Below are positions 42,198 through 50,513 of a DNA stretch of 64,000 nt, piece by piece. The translations under genes and the position numbers were made by a program. The notes beneath the pieces were generated by a model. That model saw nothing but the letters and a program-made list of their open reading frames with translations. It searched no databases and was not told the origin of the DNA. Numbering within the stretch: the first letter of the stretch is position 1; every line of letters begins with the position of its first letter. Where the stretch lies: NCBI GenBank assembly GCA_005502805.1, contig SCMY01000010.1:175471-239470 (forward strand), in the 5' to 3' direction. Origin of the DNA: Rhizobiales bacterium 2SD (lineage in GTDB: Bacteria > Pseudomonadota > Alphaproteobacteria > Rhizobiales > Beijerinckiaceae).

Positions 42198-42904
42198 GCC
42201 TGATCTATCCGCGCAGCGGGCTGAAAGCCCATCCGCTCAACAATTCGCCGGATTACCGCAGCACGCTGAAGCGGGCGCCGTCGCAGCCGCTGATCCTTCT
42301 GCCGCACACGTTGTCGGAGACCACCGGTCCGGTCTTCGGCCATGTCGCGGTCTCGGAGATCGACAGCGATCTGACGCGGGCCCATGCCGGCGAGCCGCTC
42401 GGCGAGCGCATCATCGTCACCGGCCGCGTCCTCGACGAAGATGGCCGGCCGGTGCCGAACACGCTGATCGAGATCTGGCAGGCCAATGCCGCCGGCCGCT
42501 ATGTCCATGTCCGCGACCAGCATCCCGCCCCGCTCGACCCGAACTTCACCGGGGCGGGCCGCGCCGTCACCGATGCTGACGGCCGCTATCGCTTCGTCAC
42601 GATCAAGCCGGGCGCGTATCCCTGGCGCAACCATCACAATGCCTGGCGGCCGGCGCATATCCATTTTTCGCTGTTCGGGCCGAGCTTCCTGTCGCGCGTG
42701 ATCACCCAGATGTATTTTCCGGGCGATCCGCTCTTCCGCTTCGACCCGATCTTCCAGTCGATCACCGACGAGCGTGCGCGCAACCGGCTGGTCTCGCGCT
42801 TCGACATCGAGACCACCGAGCCGGAATGGGCGCTCGCCTATCAGTTCGATATCGTGCTGCGCGGCCGCGACGCGACGCCGACGGAGGAGCCGCATGAGCA
42901 CTGA
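42194..42904 (+). CDS. pcaH: Protocatechuate 3,4-dioxygenase beta subunit
   Basis: A 236-residue iron(III) intradiol dioxygenase subunit that opens protocatechuate to beta-carboxymuconate with PcaG. All four iron ligands can be placed by family spacing: Tyr103, Tyr142 in GAYPW, His155 and His157 in WRPAHIHF (39, 13 and 15 residue spacings as in Pseudomonas Tyr408, Tyr447, His460, His462). The start overlaps the upstream 58-codon frame, and the stop overlaps pcaG by 11 bp. pcaD, pcaC, pcaB and pcaIJ are not in the window. Confidence 0.95.
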   Translation: MSLIYPRSGLKAHPLNNSPDYRSTLKRAPSQPLILLPHTLSETTGPVFGHVAVSEIDSDLTRAHAGEPLGERIIVTGRVLDEDGRPVPNTLIEIWQANAAGRYVHVRDQHPAPLDPNFTGAGRAVTDADGRYRFVTIKPGAYPWRNHHNAWRPAHIHFSLFGPSFLSRVITQMYFPGDPLFRFDPIFQSITDERARNRLVSRFDIETTEPEWALAYQFDIVLRGRDATPTEEPHEH

Positions 42905-43469
42905 GAAGCCTGACGGCCTGACCCCGTCCCAGACCATTGGCCCGTTCTTCGCCTATGCGCTGACGCCGCGTGCCTATGGCGGGTCGGAGCTCGCGACCGA
43001 GCAGGTGGCCGGTGAGGGCGTCGCCGGTGAGCGCATCCGTATCGAAGGCACGGTCCTCGACGGCGACGGCGCGCCGGTCGGCGATGCGATGATCGAGACC
43101 TGGCAGGCCGATGCCGAGGGGCGCTTCCATGCCGCCGGCAATGCCGGCTTCACCGGCTTCGGCCGCGCCGAGACCTCCGCCGAAGGCGGATTCTTCATCG
43201 AGACGATCCGGCCCGGGGCGCTGCCGGGGCCGAATGGGACCACCCAGGCGCCGCATCTGACGGTTTCCGTCTTCGCGCGCGGTCTGCTCATCCGCCTGGC
43301 GACGCGGATCTATTTCGACGACGAGCCCGGCAATGCGCAGGACCCGGTCCTGGCGCTGGTGCCAGCGGAGCGCCGCGGCACGCTGATCGCGAAGCGCGGC
43401 GCCGGCGGTATCTTCCGCTTCGACATCCGTCTGCAGGGCGAGGACGAGACGGTGTTCTTCGACGCCTGA
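42894..43469 (+). CDS. pcaG: Protocatechuate 3,4-dioxygenase alpha subunit
   Basis: A 191-residue partner of PcaH. It has the same intradiol fold (TPSQTIGPFFAYAL, MIETWQADAEGRF, HLTVSVFARGLL) but lacks the complete Tyr/His iron set, as expected for the non-catalytic alpha subunit. ATG 42894 overlaps the pcaH end, so synthesis is coupled in equal amounts. Confidence 0.94.
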   Translation: MSTEKPDGLTPSQTIGPFFAYALTPRAYGGSELATEQVAGEGVAGERIRIEGTVLDGDGAPVGDAMIETWQADAEGRFHAAGNAGFTGFGRAETSAEGGFFIETIRPGALPGPNGTTQAPHLTVSVFARGLLIRLATRIYFDDEPGNAQDPVLALVPAERRGTLIAKRGAGGIFRFDIRLQGEDETVFFDA

Positions 43470-43578
43470 GCGTTTGCTTCGGGCTTGACCGGACCGCGCC
43501 GGCTAGAGAGATTCCCGGCCCTTTCGCCGCGCCTCGACGCAAACGACCGTCGCAGCGCGTATGCCGCCGGAGCCTGCC

Positions 43579-44475
43579 ATGCCCAATCCCCTGATCGCGC
43601 TCGACTGGGGCACGACGCGCGCCCGTGCTTTCCTTATCGGCGAGGATGGCGCCGTGCTGGCGAAACGCGTCGCCGATCGCGGCATCCAGTCGGTGCCGGC
43701 CGGGGGCTTCCCGGCCGCTTTCGCCGAGATCGCCGGCGAGTTCAGACGGGAGCGACCCGACGCGGCGGTGCTGCTCGCCGGCATGGTCGGCAGCCGCAAT
43801 GGCTGGGTCGAGGCGCCCTATGTCGCTTGCCCTGCAGCGCCTGAAGAGATCGCAGCCGCCGGCCTTGCCGTGACGCTGGACGACGGCACGCGCGCCACCA
43901 TCTTGCCCGGCCTGTCTTGCGATGAGGGCGCGTTCGACGTGATGCGCGGCGAGGAGACGCTGATCGTCGGCCTTGGGCTCACCGATGGCGTCGCCTGCCT
44001 GCCCGGCACTCATTCGAAATGGGCGCAGGTGGAGGGCGGTCGCATCACCCGCTTCGCCAGCTTCATGACCGGCGAGATCTACGGCCTTCTGCGCGAGCAT
44101 TCGATCCTGTCGCGCCTGGCGAGCGAGCCGAAGGATGGCGATGCGGCCGAAGGCATGCGGCGCGGGCTTGCCGCGGCGCAGAGGCCGGGCGGCCTGCTCA
44201 ACGCGGCCTTCCACGCGCGCAGCGACGTTCTGGGCGGGCGCATGGAAGGTGGCGCGGTCGGCCCTTATCTTTCCGCTCTGCTGGTGGCGCAGGAGATCGA
44301 AGGTGCCCGTGCCTTGTTCGGCGGTCTCGACAATCTCCATCTCGTCGCCGACGGCGTGCTGGCCGGCAGCTATGGTCGGGCGCTCGCCGCGGCCGGGCTC
44401 GATCACGGCCTGACCACGCCCGAGGACGCTTTCGTCGCCGGCGTGACCCGCCTCGCCCGGGGACTTGCGGCATGA
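43579..44475 (+). CDS. dgoK: 2-dehydro-3-deoxygalactonokinase
   Basis: A 298-residue kinase that phosphorylates 2-keto-3-deoxygalactonate in the De Ley-Doudoroff galactose route. It starts IALDWGTTRARAFL, the first phosphate loop of the ASKHA-like family, and contains LPGTHSKWAQV. GGAG lies 7 nt before ATG 43579; ATG 43561 is also in frame. The stop overlaps a ribokinase-type gene by 4 bp. The expected aldolase gene dgoA and dehydratase are not adjacent. Confidence 0.9.
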   Translation: MPNPLIALDWGTTRARAFLIGEDGAVLAKRVADRGIQSVPAGGFPAAFAEIAGEFRRERPDAAVLLAGMVGSRNGWVEAPYVACPAAPEEIAAAGLAVTLDDGTRATILPGLSCDEGAFDVMRGEETLIVGLGLTDGVACLPGTHSKWAQVEGGRITRFASFMTGEIYGLLREHSILSRLASEPKDGDAAEGMRRGLAAAQRPGGLLNAAFHARSDVLGGRMEGGAVGPYLSALLVAQEIEGARALFGGLDNLHLVADGVLAGSYGRALAAAGLDHGLTTPEDAFVAGVTRLARGLAA

Positions 44476-45380
44476 TCATCGTCTTCGGTTCGCTCAATGT
44501 CGACCTGGTCACGCCGGTCGAGCGCCTGCCCGGCGCGGGCGAGACCGTGCTCGGCCCTGGCTATGCGCTGCATCCAGGCGGCAAGGGAGCCAATCAGGCG
44601 CTGGCTGCCTGTCGCGCCGGTGCCGAGGTGACCATGGTCGGAGCGCTTGGCCGCGATGGCTTCGCCGAGATCGCGCTCGGGCTCCTCGCCGAGGACGGCG
44701 TTGGCCTTTCCCATGTCGCGCGCGTCGAGGCACCGACCGGCGCCGCCTTCATCGCCGTCGATGCCGCCGGCCACAACCAGATCGTCGTCGCCGCTGGCGC
44801 CAATGCGTTGGCCAGGGCCGACGCGGTCGAGATCTTGAAGCCGGGCGAGGGCGATCTGCTCCTGCTTCAGCGCGAAGTGCCGGAAGACGAGTGCCTGCGG
44901 GCGGCACGGGCAATGCGTGCCGGCGGCGGCCGGGTGATCCTCAATCTCGCGCCGGCGGGGGAGCCGACGCCGGAATTGCTGGCCCTCACTGACATCCTGA
45001 TCGTCAACGAGCATGAGGCGCTGATCCTCGCCGGCTCCCTCGGTTGGGCCGAGACCGAGCCCGACGCGATCGCGCAGCGCATCGACGGCGAGCGCGGCAT
45101 CGCCTGCATCGTCACGTTGGGCGCTGCCGGCACTGTCGGCTGGCATGGCGGCGTGCGGCGTCGGCTCGAGGCGCCCGTGGTCGAGGCGGTCGATACCGTC
45201 GCGGCCGGCGACAGCTTCGTCGGCGCCTTCGCCGCGGCGTTGCAGGCCGGATTCGGCTTCTCCGGCGCGCTCCAGCGCGGTCTTGCCGCCGGCTCGCTCG
45301 CCTGCACCGTCGCCGGCGCCCAGCCGAGCGTGCCGCAGCGCGAGGCGATCGAGGCTCTGGTCGGCAGGAGCTTCCTGTAG
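44472..45380 (+). CDS. rbsK: Ribokinase (PfkB family)
   Basis: A 302-residue PfkB carbohydrate kinase. Motifs FGSLNVDLV, GGKGANQALAACR and the catalytic VDTVAAGDSFVGAF (Asp base) match ribokinases. The phosphate acceptor is likely ribose, but related sugars are possible. The start ATGA overlaps the dgoK stop, so the two kinases are translated together. No transporter genes accompany them here. Confidence 0.85.
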   Translation: MIIVFGSLNVDLVTPVERLPGAGETVLGPGYALHPGGKGANQALAACRAGAEVTMVGALGRDGFAEIALGLLAEDGVGLSHVARVEAPTGAAFIAVDAAGHNQIVVAAGANALARADAVEILKPGEGDLLLLQREVPEDECLRAARAMRAGGGRVILNLAPAGEPTPELLALTDILIVNEHEALILAGSLGWAETEPDAIAQRIDGERGIACIVTLGAAGTVGWHGGVRRRLEAPVVEAVDTVAAGDSFVGAFAAALQAGFGFSGALQRGLAAGSLACTVAGAQPSVPQREAIEALVGRSFL

Positions 45381-45531
45381 AACGCTGCCGGTCTCGTTGA
45401 CCGGCGGTTAAGCCTGAGGCGGCTCCGCGGGGCGCAACGCATCTGTGGCAGCCGATTCGGCGCCCCGATTTACGCTTGGTCAGCATCTTTGCCCGCAACT
45501 TTGCCGTCAGCGCGCGAAGGGAACGCCGATC

Positions 45532-46050
45532 ATGGCACGGCCGACCGTCTTGTTCTTGGGCTTTGGCGGGGTTGCCGCGTTGATCGCGCTCGGCTCCGCC
45601 GGCTCGCTCGATCGGATGGCGAGCAAGACGCCAGCCGCCGCCCATGCTGGCCCGAGCGAGCGGGCTCCTGCCATCGCCGACCGCGTCCTGACGGTGCATG
45701 CCGACTATCGCGGCCACTACATGGTCCACCCGGCGATCGACAATTATCGCGTGAAGATGATGGTCGATACCGGCGCGAGCCTGGTCGCATTGACCGACGC
45801 CGACGCCCGGGCGCTGGGGGTCAGGCCGGATCGTGCCGCCTATTCTGTCGGGCTGAACACGGCCAACGGCATGGTGCGGGGCGCCAGGACGATGCTGCGC
45901 GAGGTCCGGCTCGGCGATATCTCGGTGCGCGATGTCGAAGCGATCGTGCTGCCTCCCGGCGCGCTGTCGATCAGCCTGCTCGGCACCTCCTTCCTGCGCC
46001 GTCTGCGGAGCTACGAGGTCCAGGGCGGTCGCATGGTCATGCGCGGCTAG
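45532..46050 (+). CDS. TIGR02281-type retropepsin-like aspartic protease
   Basis: A 172-residue protein with an N-terminal membrane helix (residues 4-24) and a single retropepsin-like domain. The catalytic DTGAS is at 79-83 in VKMMVDTGASLVALT, and the flap-to-end segment LLGTSFLRRLRSYEV is typical. It would act as a dimer in the periplasm; substrates are unknown. ATG 45532 is chosen because the frame upstream lacks a signal and GGGAA lies before it. Confidence 0.85.
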   Translation: MARPTVLFLGFGGVAALIALGSAGSLDRMASKTPAAAHAGPSERAPAIADRVLTVHADYRGHYMVHPAIDNYRVKMMVDTGASLVALTDADARALGVRPDRAAYSVGLNTANGMVRGARTMLREVRLGDISVRDVEAIVLPPGALSISLLGTSFLRRLRSYEVQGGRMVMRG

Positions 46051-46206
46051 GTACTCGGTTTCCAACCTCATACCGATGAGCTATGCCCGCCTTGCGTCCT
46101 TGCCCTGTCATGCTCAGGCTGCATTCATGTAGCCTGTGGCCTGTCCGTACCGCACGCGTCAGCTGCATGGTTTTCGCGCGGGCCTCATGGCCGGCGCTCC
46201 TCGAAA

Positions 46207-47718
46207 ATGGATGGCCCGATGTTTCCGAAGCCCCTGCCCGAGCTCTTCCCCAACACCTTCGAGTACGAATCGCTGCCGATGGTGAAGCCGACCGGCTTCC
46301 GCGAATACGATGCGCGCTGGTTCTTCGGGAAAGAGCTCAACCTGATGGGCGTCCAGGCCGTCGGCATGGGGCTGGGCACGCTGATCCGGCGCATGGGCGT
46401 CAAGCCCGAGATCGTCACGGCCCATGATTTCCGCAGCTATTCCTCGTCGATCAAGATGGCGCTGGTCACCGGCCTGATGGCGGCTGGCTGCAAGGTCCAC
46501 GACATCGGCCTCGCCATGTCGCCCATGGCCTATTTTGCCCAGTTCGAGCTCGACGTGCCCTGCGTCGCCATGGTCACCGCCTCGCACAACGACAATGGCT
46601 GGACCGGCATCAAGATGGGCGCCCAGCGCCCGGTCACCTTCGGCCCCGACGAGATGGGGCAGTTGCGCGACATCGTCCTCGCCGGCGATTTCGATCTGCC
46701 GGGCGGCGGCTCCTATCAGTTCGTGCCCGACTTCCCGGCGCGCTACATCGCCGATCTGACCAACCGGCCGAAGATCACCCGCAAGCTCAAGGTCATCGCC
46801 GCCTGCGGCAACGGCACGGCCGGCGCCTTCGCGCCGAAGATCCTGGAGGCGCTCGGCTGCGAGGTCATCCCGATGGATGCCGAGCTCGACCACACCTTCC
46901 CGCGCTATAATCCGAACCCCGAAGACATGAAGATGCTGCACGCCATGGCCGATGCCGTGAAGCAGCACGGCGCCGATGTCGCGCTCGGCTTCGACGGTGA
47001 CGGCGACCGCTGCGGCGTCGTCGACAACCATGGCGAGGAAATCTTCGCCGACAAGATCGGCGTGATGCTGGCCCGCGACCTAGGCAAGCTCAATCCGGGC
47101 GCGCAGTTCGTCGTCGACGTCAAGTCGACCGGCCTGTTCTCGACCGATCCGGAACTCACGAGGCTTGGGGTCAAGACCGACTACTGGAAGACCGGTCACT
47201 CCTACATCAAGCGCCGCGTCCGCGATCTCAACGCCCTCGCCGGCTTCGAGAAGTCGGGCCATTTCTTCTTCAACGCGCCGGTCGGCCGTGGCTATGACGA
47301 CGGTGTCGTCACCGCCATCGCCGTGATCGACATGCTCGACCGCAACCCGGATAAGTCGATGGCCGAGCTCTATGCCGCCGTGCCCAAGACCTGGGGCACG
47401 CCGACCATGGCGGCCAAATGCGCCGACGAGGTCAAATACGGCGTCAGCGACAAGATCACCAAGCGCATCGAGGCGATGCAGGCTGCCGGCGAAAAAATCG
47501 CCGGGCAGAAGATCGTCGACGTCATCACCGTCAACGGCGTGCGCGTCGTCAACGAGGATGGCACCTGGGGACTGATCCGCGCCTCGTCGAACAAGCCGGA
47601 GCTGGTCGTGGTCTGCGAGAGCCCGGTCTCGGAGGCACGCATGCGCGAAATGTTCAAGGCGATCGACGGCGTGCTGCGCGAGAACCCGGAAGTCGGCGCC
47701 TACAACCAGACGATCTGA
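46207..47718 (+). CDS. Phosphomannomutase/phosphoglucomutase
   Basis: A 503-residue alpha-D-phosphohexomutase. The catalytic phosphoserine is Ser126 in VTASHNDNGWTG, the metal loop is GFDGDGDRCG, and the sugar-binding FEKSGHFFFN and C-terminal phosphate-binding RASSNKPEL are present. It interconverts the 1- and 6-phosphates of mannose or glucose for surface polysaccharide precursors. It stands alone, 156 bp after the protease gene. Specificity between mannose and glucose cannot be settled. Confidence 0.93.
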   Translation: MDGPMFPKPLPELFPNTFEYESLPMVKPTGFREYDARWFFGKELNLMGVQAVGMGLGTLIRRMGVKPEIVTAHDFRSYSSSIKMALVTGLMAAGCKVHDIGLAMSPMAYFAQFELDVPCVAMVTASHNDNGWTGIKMGAQRPVTFGPDEMGQLRDIVLAGDFDLPGGGSYQFVPDFPARYIADLTNRPKITRKLKVIAACGNGTAGAFAPKILEALGCEVIPMDAELDHTFPRYNPNPEDMKMLHAMADAVKQHGADVALGFDGDGDRCGVVDNHGEEIFADKIGVMLARDLGKLNPGAQFVVDVKSTGLFSTDPELTRLGVKTDYWKTGHSYIKRRVRDLNALAGFEKSGHFFFNAPVGRGYDDGVVTAIAVIDMLDRNPDKSMAELYAAVPKTWGTPTMAAKCADEVKYGVSDKITKRIEAMQAAGEKIAGQKIVDVITVNGVRVVNEDGTWGLIRASSNKPELVVVCESPVSEARMREMFKAIDGVLRENPEVGAYNQTI

Positions 47719-47819
47719 GCAGCCCCGTGCCGGGGCGCTCCGTCAAGGATTGAAAGACGAAACTCACCGCCCGGGTTGATTCGACCTGGGCGGCTCTGGC
47801 TCCGGAGAGCCCTGCTTCT

Positions 47820-48380
47820 TTACTTCTTCTCCCCGCCTGTCGCGACCGCGTTGCGCGAGCCGCTTTGGCCGTTGGTGCTATCGAAGAAGTTCTTGGAATC
47901 GCCGAGCTGGGCGCTCGGTTGGCAGGCTGGCGTGCAGGAATAACTTTCGCGATCGAGGCCGCGCTGCACGGTCAGGATCGAATCGCTGGCGGCGCCGACG
48001 CGGACGCTGGATTCAGCCAGCAGTGCACCGGTCGCGTCGAGTGCGATCAGATTGGTGACGCCATAGCTCTTGCCGGTGACGATCATCACGCCGTTGCGCT
48101 GGACGGTGACATCCGCAATAGCCGGATTGCCCACGATAACTGTCTGGGCCTTCTCGGGCAGGCGCAGGACCTTGGCATGGTCGACAGTAACCGTGACGGC
48201 CTCAGCCCTTGCGTCGGCGACGGCATCGCTGCGGGTTTCGGGAGCAGGTGCGGGTACGAGCCTGGCCTGCGCATGTGCGAGGCTGGCCGAAAGGCCCAGG
48301 CCCAGAGCGCCCACAAGCCCGGCGCCGATCAGCGCTGACAAGGATTTGGAGAGCTGCGATCCCGGCATCGCAATGGACAT
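47820..48380 (-). CDS. Secretin N-terminal domain protein of the Tad locus
   Basis: A 186-residue exported protein. After a signal segment (LIGAGLVGALGLGLSASLAHAQ) it has a pilus-assembly N-terminal domain (VTVTVDHAKVLRLPEKAQTVIVGNP through VTNLIALDATG), the same domain that begins CpaC, but no secretin barrel. The C-terminal tail contains CTPAC and is Ser/Asn-rich. It probably works in the periplasm with CpaC or pilins. It is divergent from pilA across 414 bp. The start at 48380 was chosen over 48515 for the signal sequence. Confidence 0.8.
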   Translation of the reverse strand: MSIAMPGSQLSKSLSALIGAGLVGALGLGLSASLAHAQARLVPAPAPETRSDAVADARAEAVTVTVDHAKVLRLPEKAQTVIVGNPAIADVTVQRNGVMIVTGKSYGVTNLIALDATGALLAESSVRVGAASDSILTVQRGLDRESYSCTPACQPSAQLGDSKNFFDSTNGQSGSRNAVATGGEKK

Positions 48381-48794
48381 GGTCCGCGCCTCAAGGTTTC
48401 GAACTGCCTCAGCAAAGCCGAAAATGATGAACCGTTTCCTAAGATCGCGATTTGCCTTGAGGGCGGCTCGGCCTGATCGTTGGGGAAACTCATGGCTGCC
48501 CAGTGAAAACGCCATCCCTCTCCACAGGGTGAGGCGTCTGACGCAGAGTAATATTCAACGGATGGCGCGCAGATCTTCGAATAAAGTGATGATTTCGGAA
48601 GTCTTACACTTATCATTAACTACGGTGTCGCGCTAAAAGCCTATTAACCATCCAAGGAAGACCTATAAAATTCGGCGAATTATTCGGTCGCTTTAACCGA
48701 TCGGCAAGGCGGGGGCCGTAATGTCGTTCCTGTCGCTGACCGAAGCCACCTAGAGCGAAGGCAGCAGTCAAACGTGGTGCAAAAGGAGACTACC
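48381..48794. other. pilA promoter/leader region
   Basis: A 414-bp AT-richer gap between the secretin-domain gene and pilA. It contains TTAA-rich stretches (ATTAACTACG near 48615, ATTAACCATCC near 48644, TTTAACCG near 48692) that resemble CtrA half-sites, but none has the full TTAA-N7-TTAA spacing. AAAAGGAG at 48781-48788 is the strong pilA ribosome site. No other gene is supported here. Confidence 0.55.
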
Positions 48795-48959
48795 ATGAAG
48801 AACCTGTTCGCGCGCTTCGCCAAGGATGAGTCGGGCGCCACCGCCATCGAGTACGGCCTGATCGCCGCCCTGATTTCCGTCGTCTGCCTCGGCGTCTGGA
48901 CCACGATCGGCACCGGCCTGAACTCCAAGTTCACCGAGATCAACGGCAAGCTCAACTGA
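48795..48959 (+). CDS. pilA: Flp-type IVb major pilin
   Basis: A 54-residue prepilin, the typical Flp size. The leader MKNLFARFAKDESG is cut after Gly14 by the prepilin peptidase; the mature protein begins ATAIEYGLIAALISVVCLG with Glu at position 5, then a single hydrophobic helix. It polymerises into the adhesive Tad pilus. A strong AGGAG lies 7 nt before the ATG and a terminator follows, as expected for a highly expressed pilin. Confidence 0.95.
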   Translation: MKNLFARFAKDESGATAIEYGLIAALISVVCLGVWTTIGTGLNSKFTEINGKLN

Positions 48960-48987
48960 TCTGAGACGAGCCGATCGAAGCGACGGA

Positions 48988-49023
48988 GCGCCTCGGATTC
49001 CGATCCGGGGCGCTTCGGTTTTT
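48988..49023 (+). terminator. Terminator after pilA
   Basis: Arms GCGCCTCGGAT (48988-48998) and ATCCGGGGCGC (49003-49013) pair over 11 bp with one G-T wobble and a 4-nt loop, followed by TTCGGTTTTT. It lies 29 bp after pilA, separating it from cpaA. Confidence 0.82.
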
Positions 49024-49100
49024 GGGGAGAAGGCTGGCCGGTAAACCTTTGGTGAGCCTTGCCACCTGATAATCGCCCCGTTTCAATGCCGAGAGCTGCC

Positions 49101-49613
49101 ATGTCGATACCGCTTATCGCCGTTCTCGTGGTCTTTCCCGCCGCCATGGCCTATGCGGCGGCCAGCGACATCGTCACGATGACGATTTCGAACAAGCTCT
49201 GCCTGATCCTGGTGGCCTCGTTCGCCCTTTTTGCCGCCAGCGTCGGACTGGGCTGGCCCCAGCTGGCCTGGCATCTGGCTGCCGGCCTCCTCGTCCTGGC
49301 CGTCAGCTTCGGCTTCTTTGCGGCCGGCTGGATCGGCGGTGGCGACGCCAAGCTCGCTGCGGCGACGGCGCTCTGGTTCGGTTTCGATCAGCTGCTGGCC
49401 TATGTCTTCATCTCCTCGGTTGCAGGCGGTGCCCTCACTCTGCTGCTGCTCAGGCTGCGAAAAATGCCGTTGCCCCGGCTCGCGCTGGAATGGGGTTGGG
49501 CGCAGCGCCTGCACGATAAGGACGAGGGCGTGCCCTATGGGGTGGCGCTCGCCTTCGCAGCGCTCATGATCCTGCCGGAGACCGCGATCTGGCGCGCTGC
49601 GATCGGCGCCTGA
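49101..49613 (+). CDS. cpaA: Prepilin peptidase CpaA/TadV
   Basis: A 170-residue membrane aspartic peptidase that cleaves Flp prepilins. The two catalytic Asp residues are visible: Asp23 in AASDIVTMTISNKL and Asp82 in GWIGGGDAKLAAA, the GxGD motif. Multiple hydrophobic helices fill the rest. ATG 49101 is chosen (GAGAG upstream); ATG 49086 is also in frame. It follows pilA and precedes cpaB by about 120 bp. Confidence 0.92.
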   Translation: MSIPLIAVLVVFPAAMAYAAASDIVTMTISNKLCLILVASFALFAASVGLGWPQLAWHLAAGLLVLAVSFGFFAAGWIGGGDAKLAAATALWFGFDQLLAYVFISSVAGGALTLLLLRLRKMPLPRLALEWGWAQRLHDKDEGVPYGVALAFAALMILPETAIWRAAIGA

Positions 49614-49664
49614 GCGCTCGCTTCCGTTCGGAAACGGCCGATCTGCGCAAAAAGATACCTTCGG

Positions 49665-49679
49665 TTAACCATAAGTTGA
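49665..49679. promoter_or_regulatory. CtrA-like box upstream of cpaB
   Basis: TTAA-CCATAAG-TTGA matches the CtrA consensus TTAA-N7-TTAA in 7 of 8 positions, 57 bp before the cpaB start. CtrA activates pilus genes in Caulobacter, so the position is sensible. The match alone is not proof. Confidence 0.45.
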
Positions 49680-49736
49680 CGATTCGAGGACCACGATCCG
49701 GCTGAGGGTCGGCCTATGCCGGCCAAGGATCGTGCC

Positions 49737-50513
49737 ATGAGTCCTGCCCGCATCATCATTCTCGCCATAGCGGTCGTCGCTGGCCTCGGTGCTGCCCTGC
49801 TGATCGGCCGGCCGCCGAAGGTCACCGCGCCATCGGTCACGACTTACGAGCCGGCGCCGACGGTCGAAGTCCTCGTCTCGGCTGCCGACGTTCCGCTTGG
49901 CAACAAGCTCGCGGCCAGCGATCTGAAATGGTTGGCCTGGCCTCTGGCGAGCCTGCCTCCGGCGGCGATCCGCCGCCAGGACCTGCCCGGAGGCGAAGGC
50001 GAGTTCGTCGGACAGATCGCCCGCGCTCCGCTCTACAGTTCGGAACCGATCCGTCGCGAAAAGCTGCTCAAGGCCGATTCCGGCTTTCTCTCGGCCATTC
50101 TTCCTTCCGGCAAGCGCGCCGTCGCCATCACCACCGACAACCGCGGCGCCAACACCGCCGGCGGTTTCGTCCTGCCGAACGACAGGGTCGATGTGATCCG
50201 CACGACTCGGGACGACAGCGGTTCGAAGGACGGATCGGGGCCGCTGAGCGAGACCCTCGTCGCCAATGTCCGCGTGCTGGCGATCGGCCAGAGCATCCAG
50301 GAGAAAAACGGCGAGAAGGTCGTCGTCGGCGAGACCGCGACGCTCGAACTCGATCCCAAGCAGGTCGAGGCCGTGACGCTGGCGCAGAAGACCAGCAGCC
50401 TCTCGCTGGCCCTGCGCAGTCTGCAGGACGCCGGCGACAACAGCACTCCGGCCGACGATGGGGGCCTCACGCTCGTCCGCTTCGGCGTCGTCACCAAGGC
50501 GATCAAGCCATGA
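49737..50513 (+). CDS. cpaB: Flp pilus assembly protein CpaB
   Basis: A 258-residue periplasmic protein with an N-terminal membrane/signal helix (IIILAIAVVAGLGAALLI), a SAF-like domain (residues about 40-110: VEVLVSAADVPLGNKLAASDL) and an RcpC-type C-terminal domain with RVDVIRT and TLELDPKQVEAVTLA. CpaB stabilises the secretin. ATG 49737 has AAGGA upstream; ATG 49716 is also in frame. The stop overlaps cpaC by 4 bp. Confidence 0.93.
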   Translation: MSPARIIILAIAVVAGLGAALLIGRPPKVTAPSVTTYEPAPTVEVLVSAADVPLGNKLAASDLKWLAWPLASLPPAAIRRQDLPGGEGEFVGQIARAPLYSSEPIRREKLLKADSGFLSAILPSGKRAVAITTDNRGANTAGGFVLPNDRVDVIRTTRDDSGSKDGSGPLSETLVANVRVLAIGQSIQEKNGEKVVVGETATLELDPKQVEAVTLAQKTSSLSLALRSLQDAGDNSTPADDGGLTLVRFGVVTKAIKP

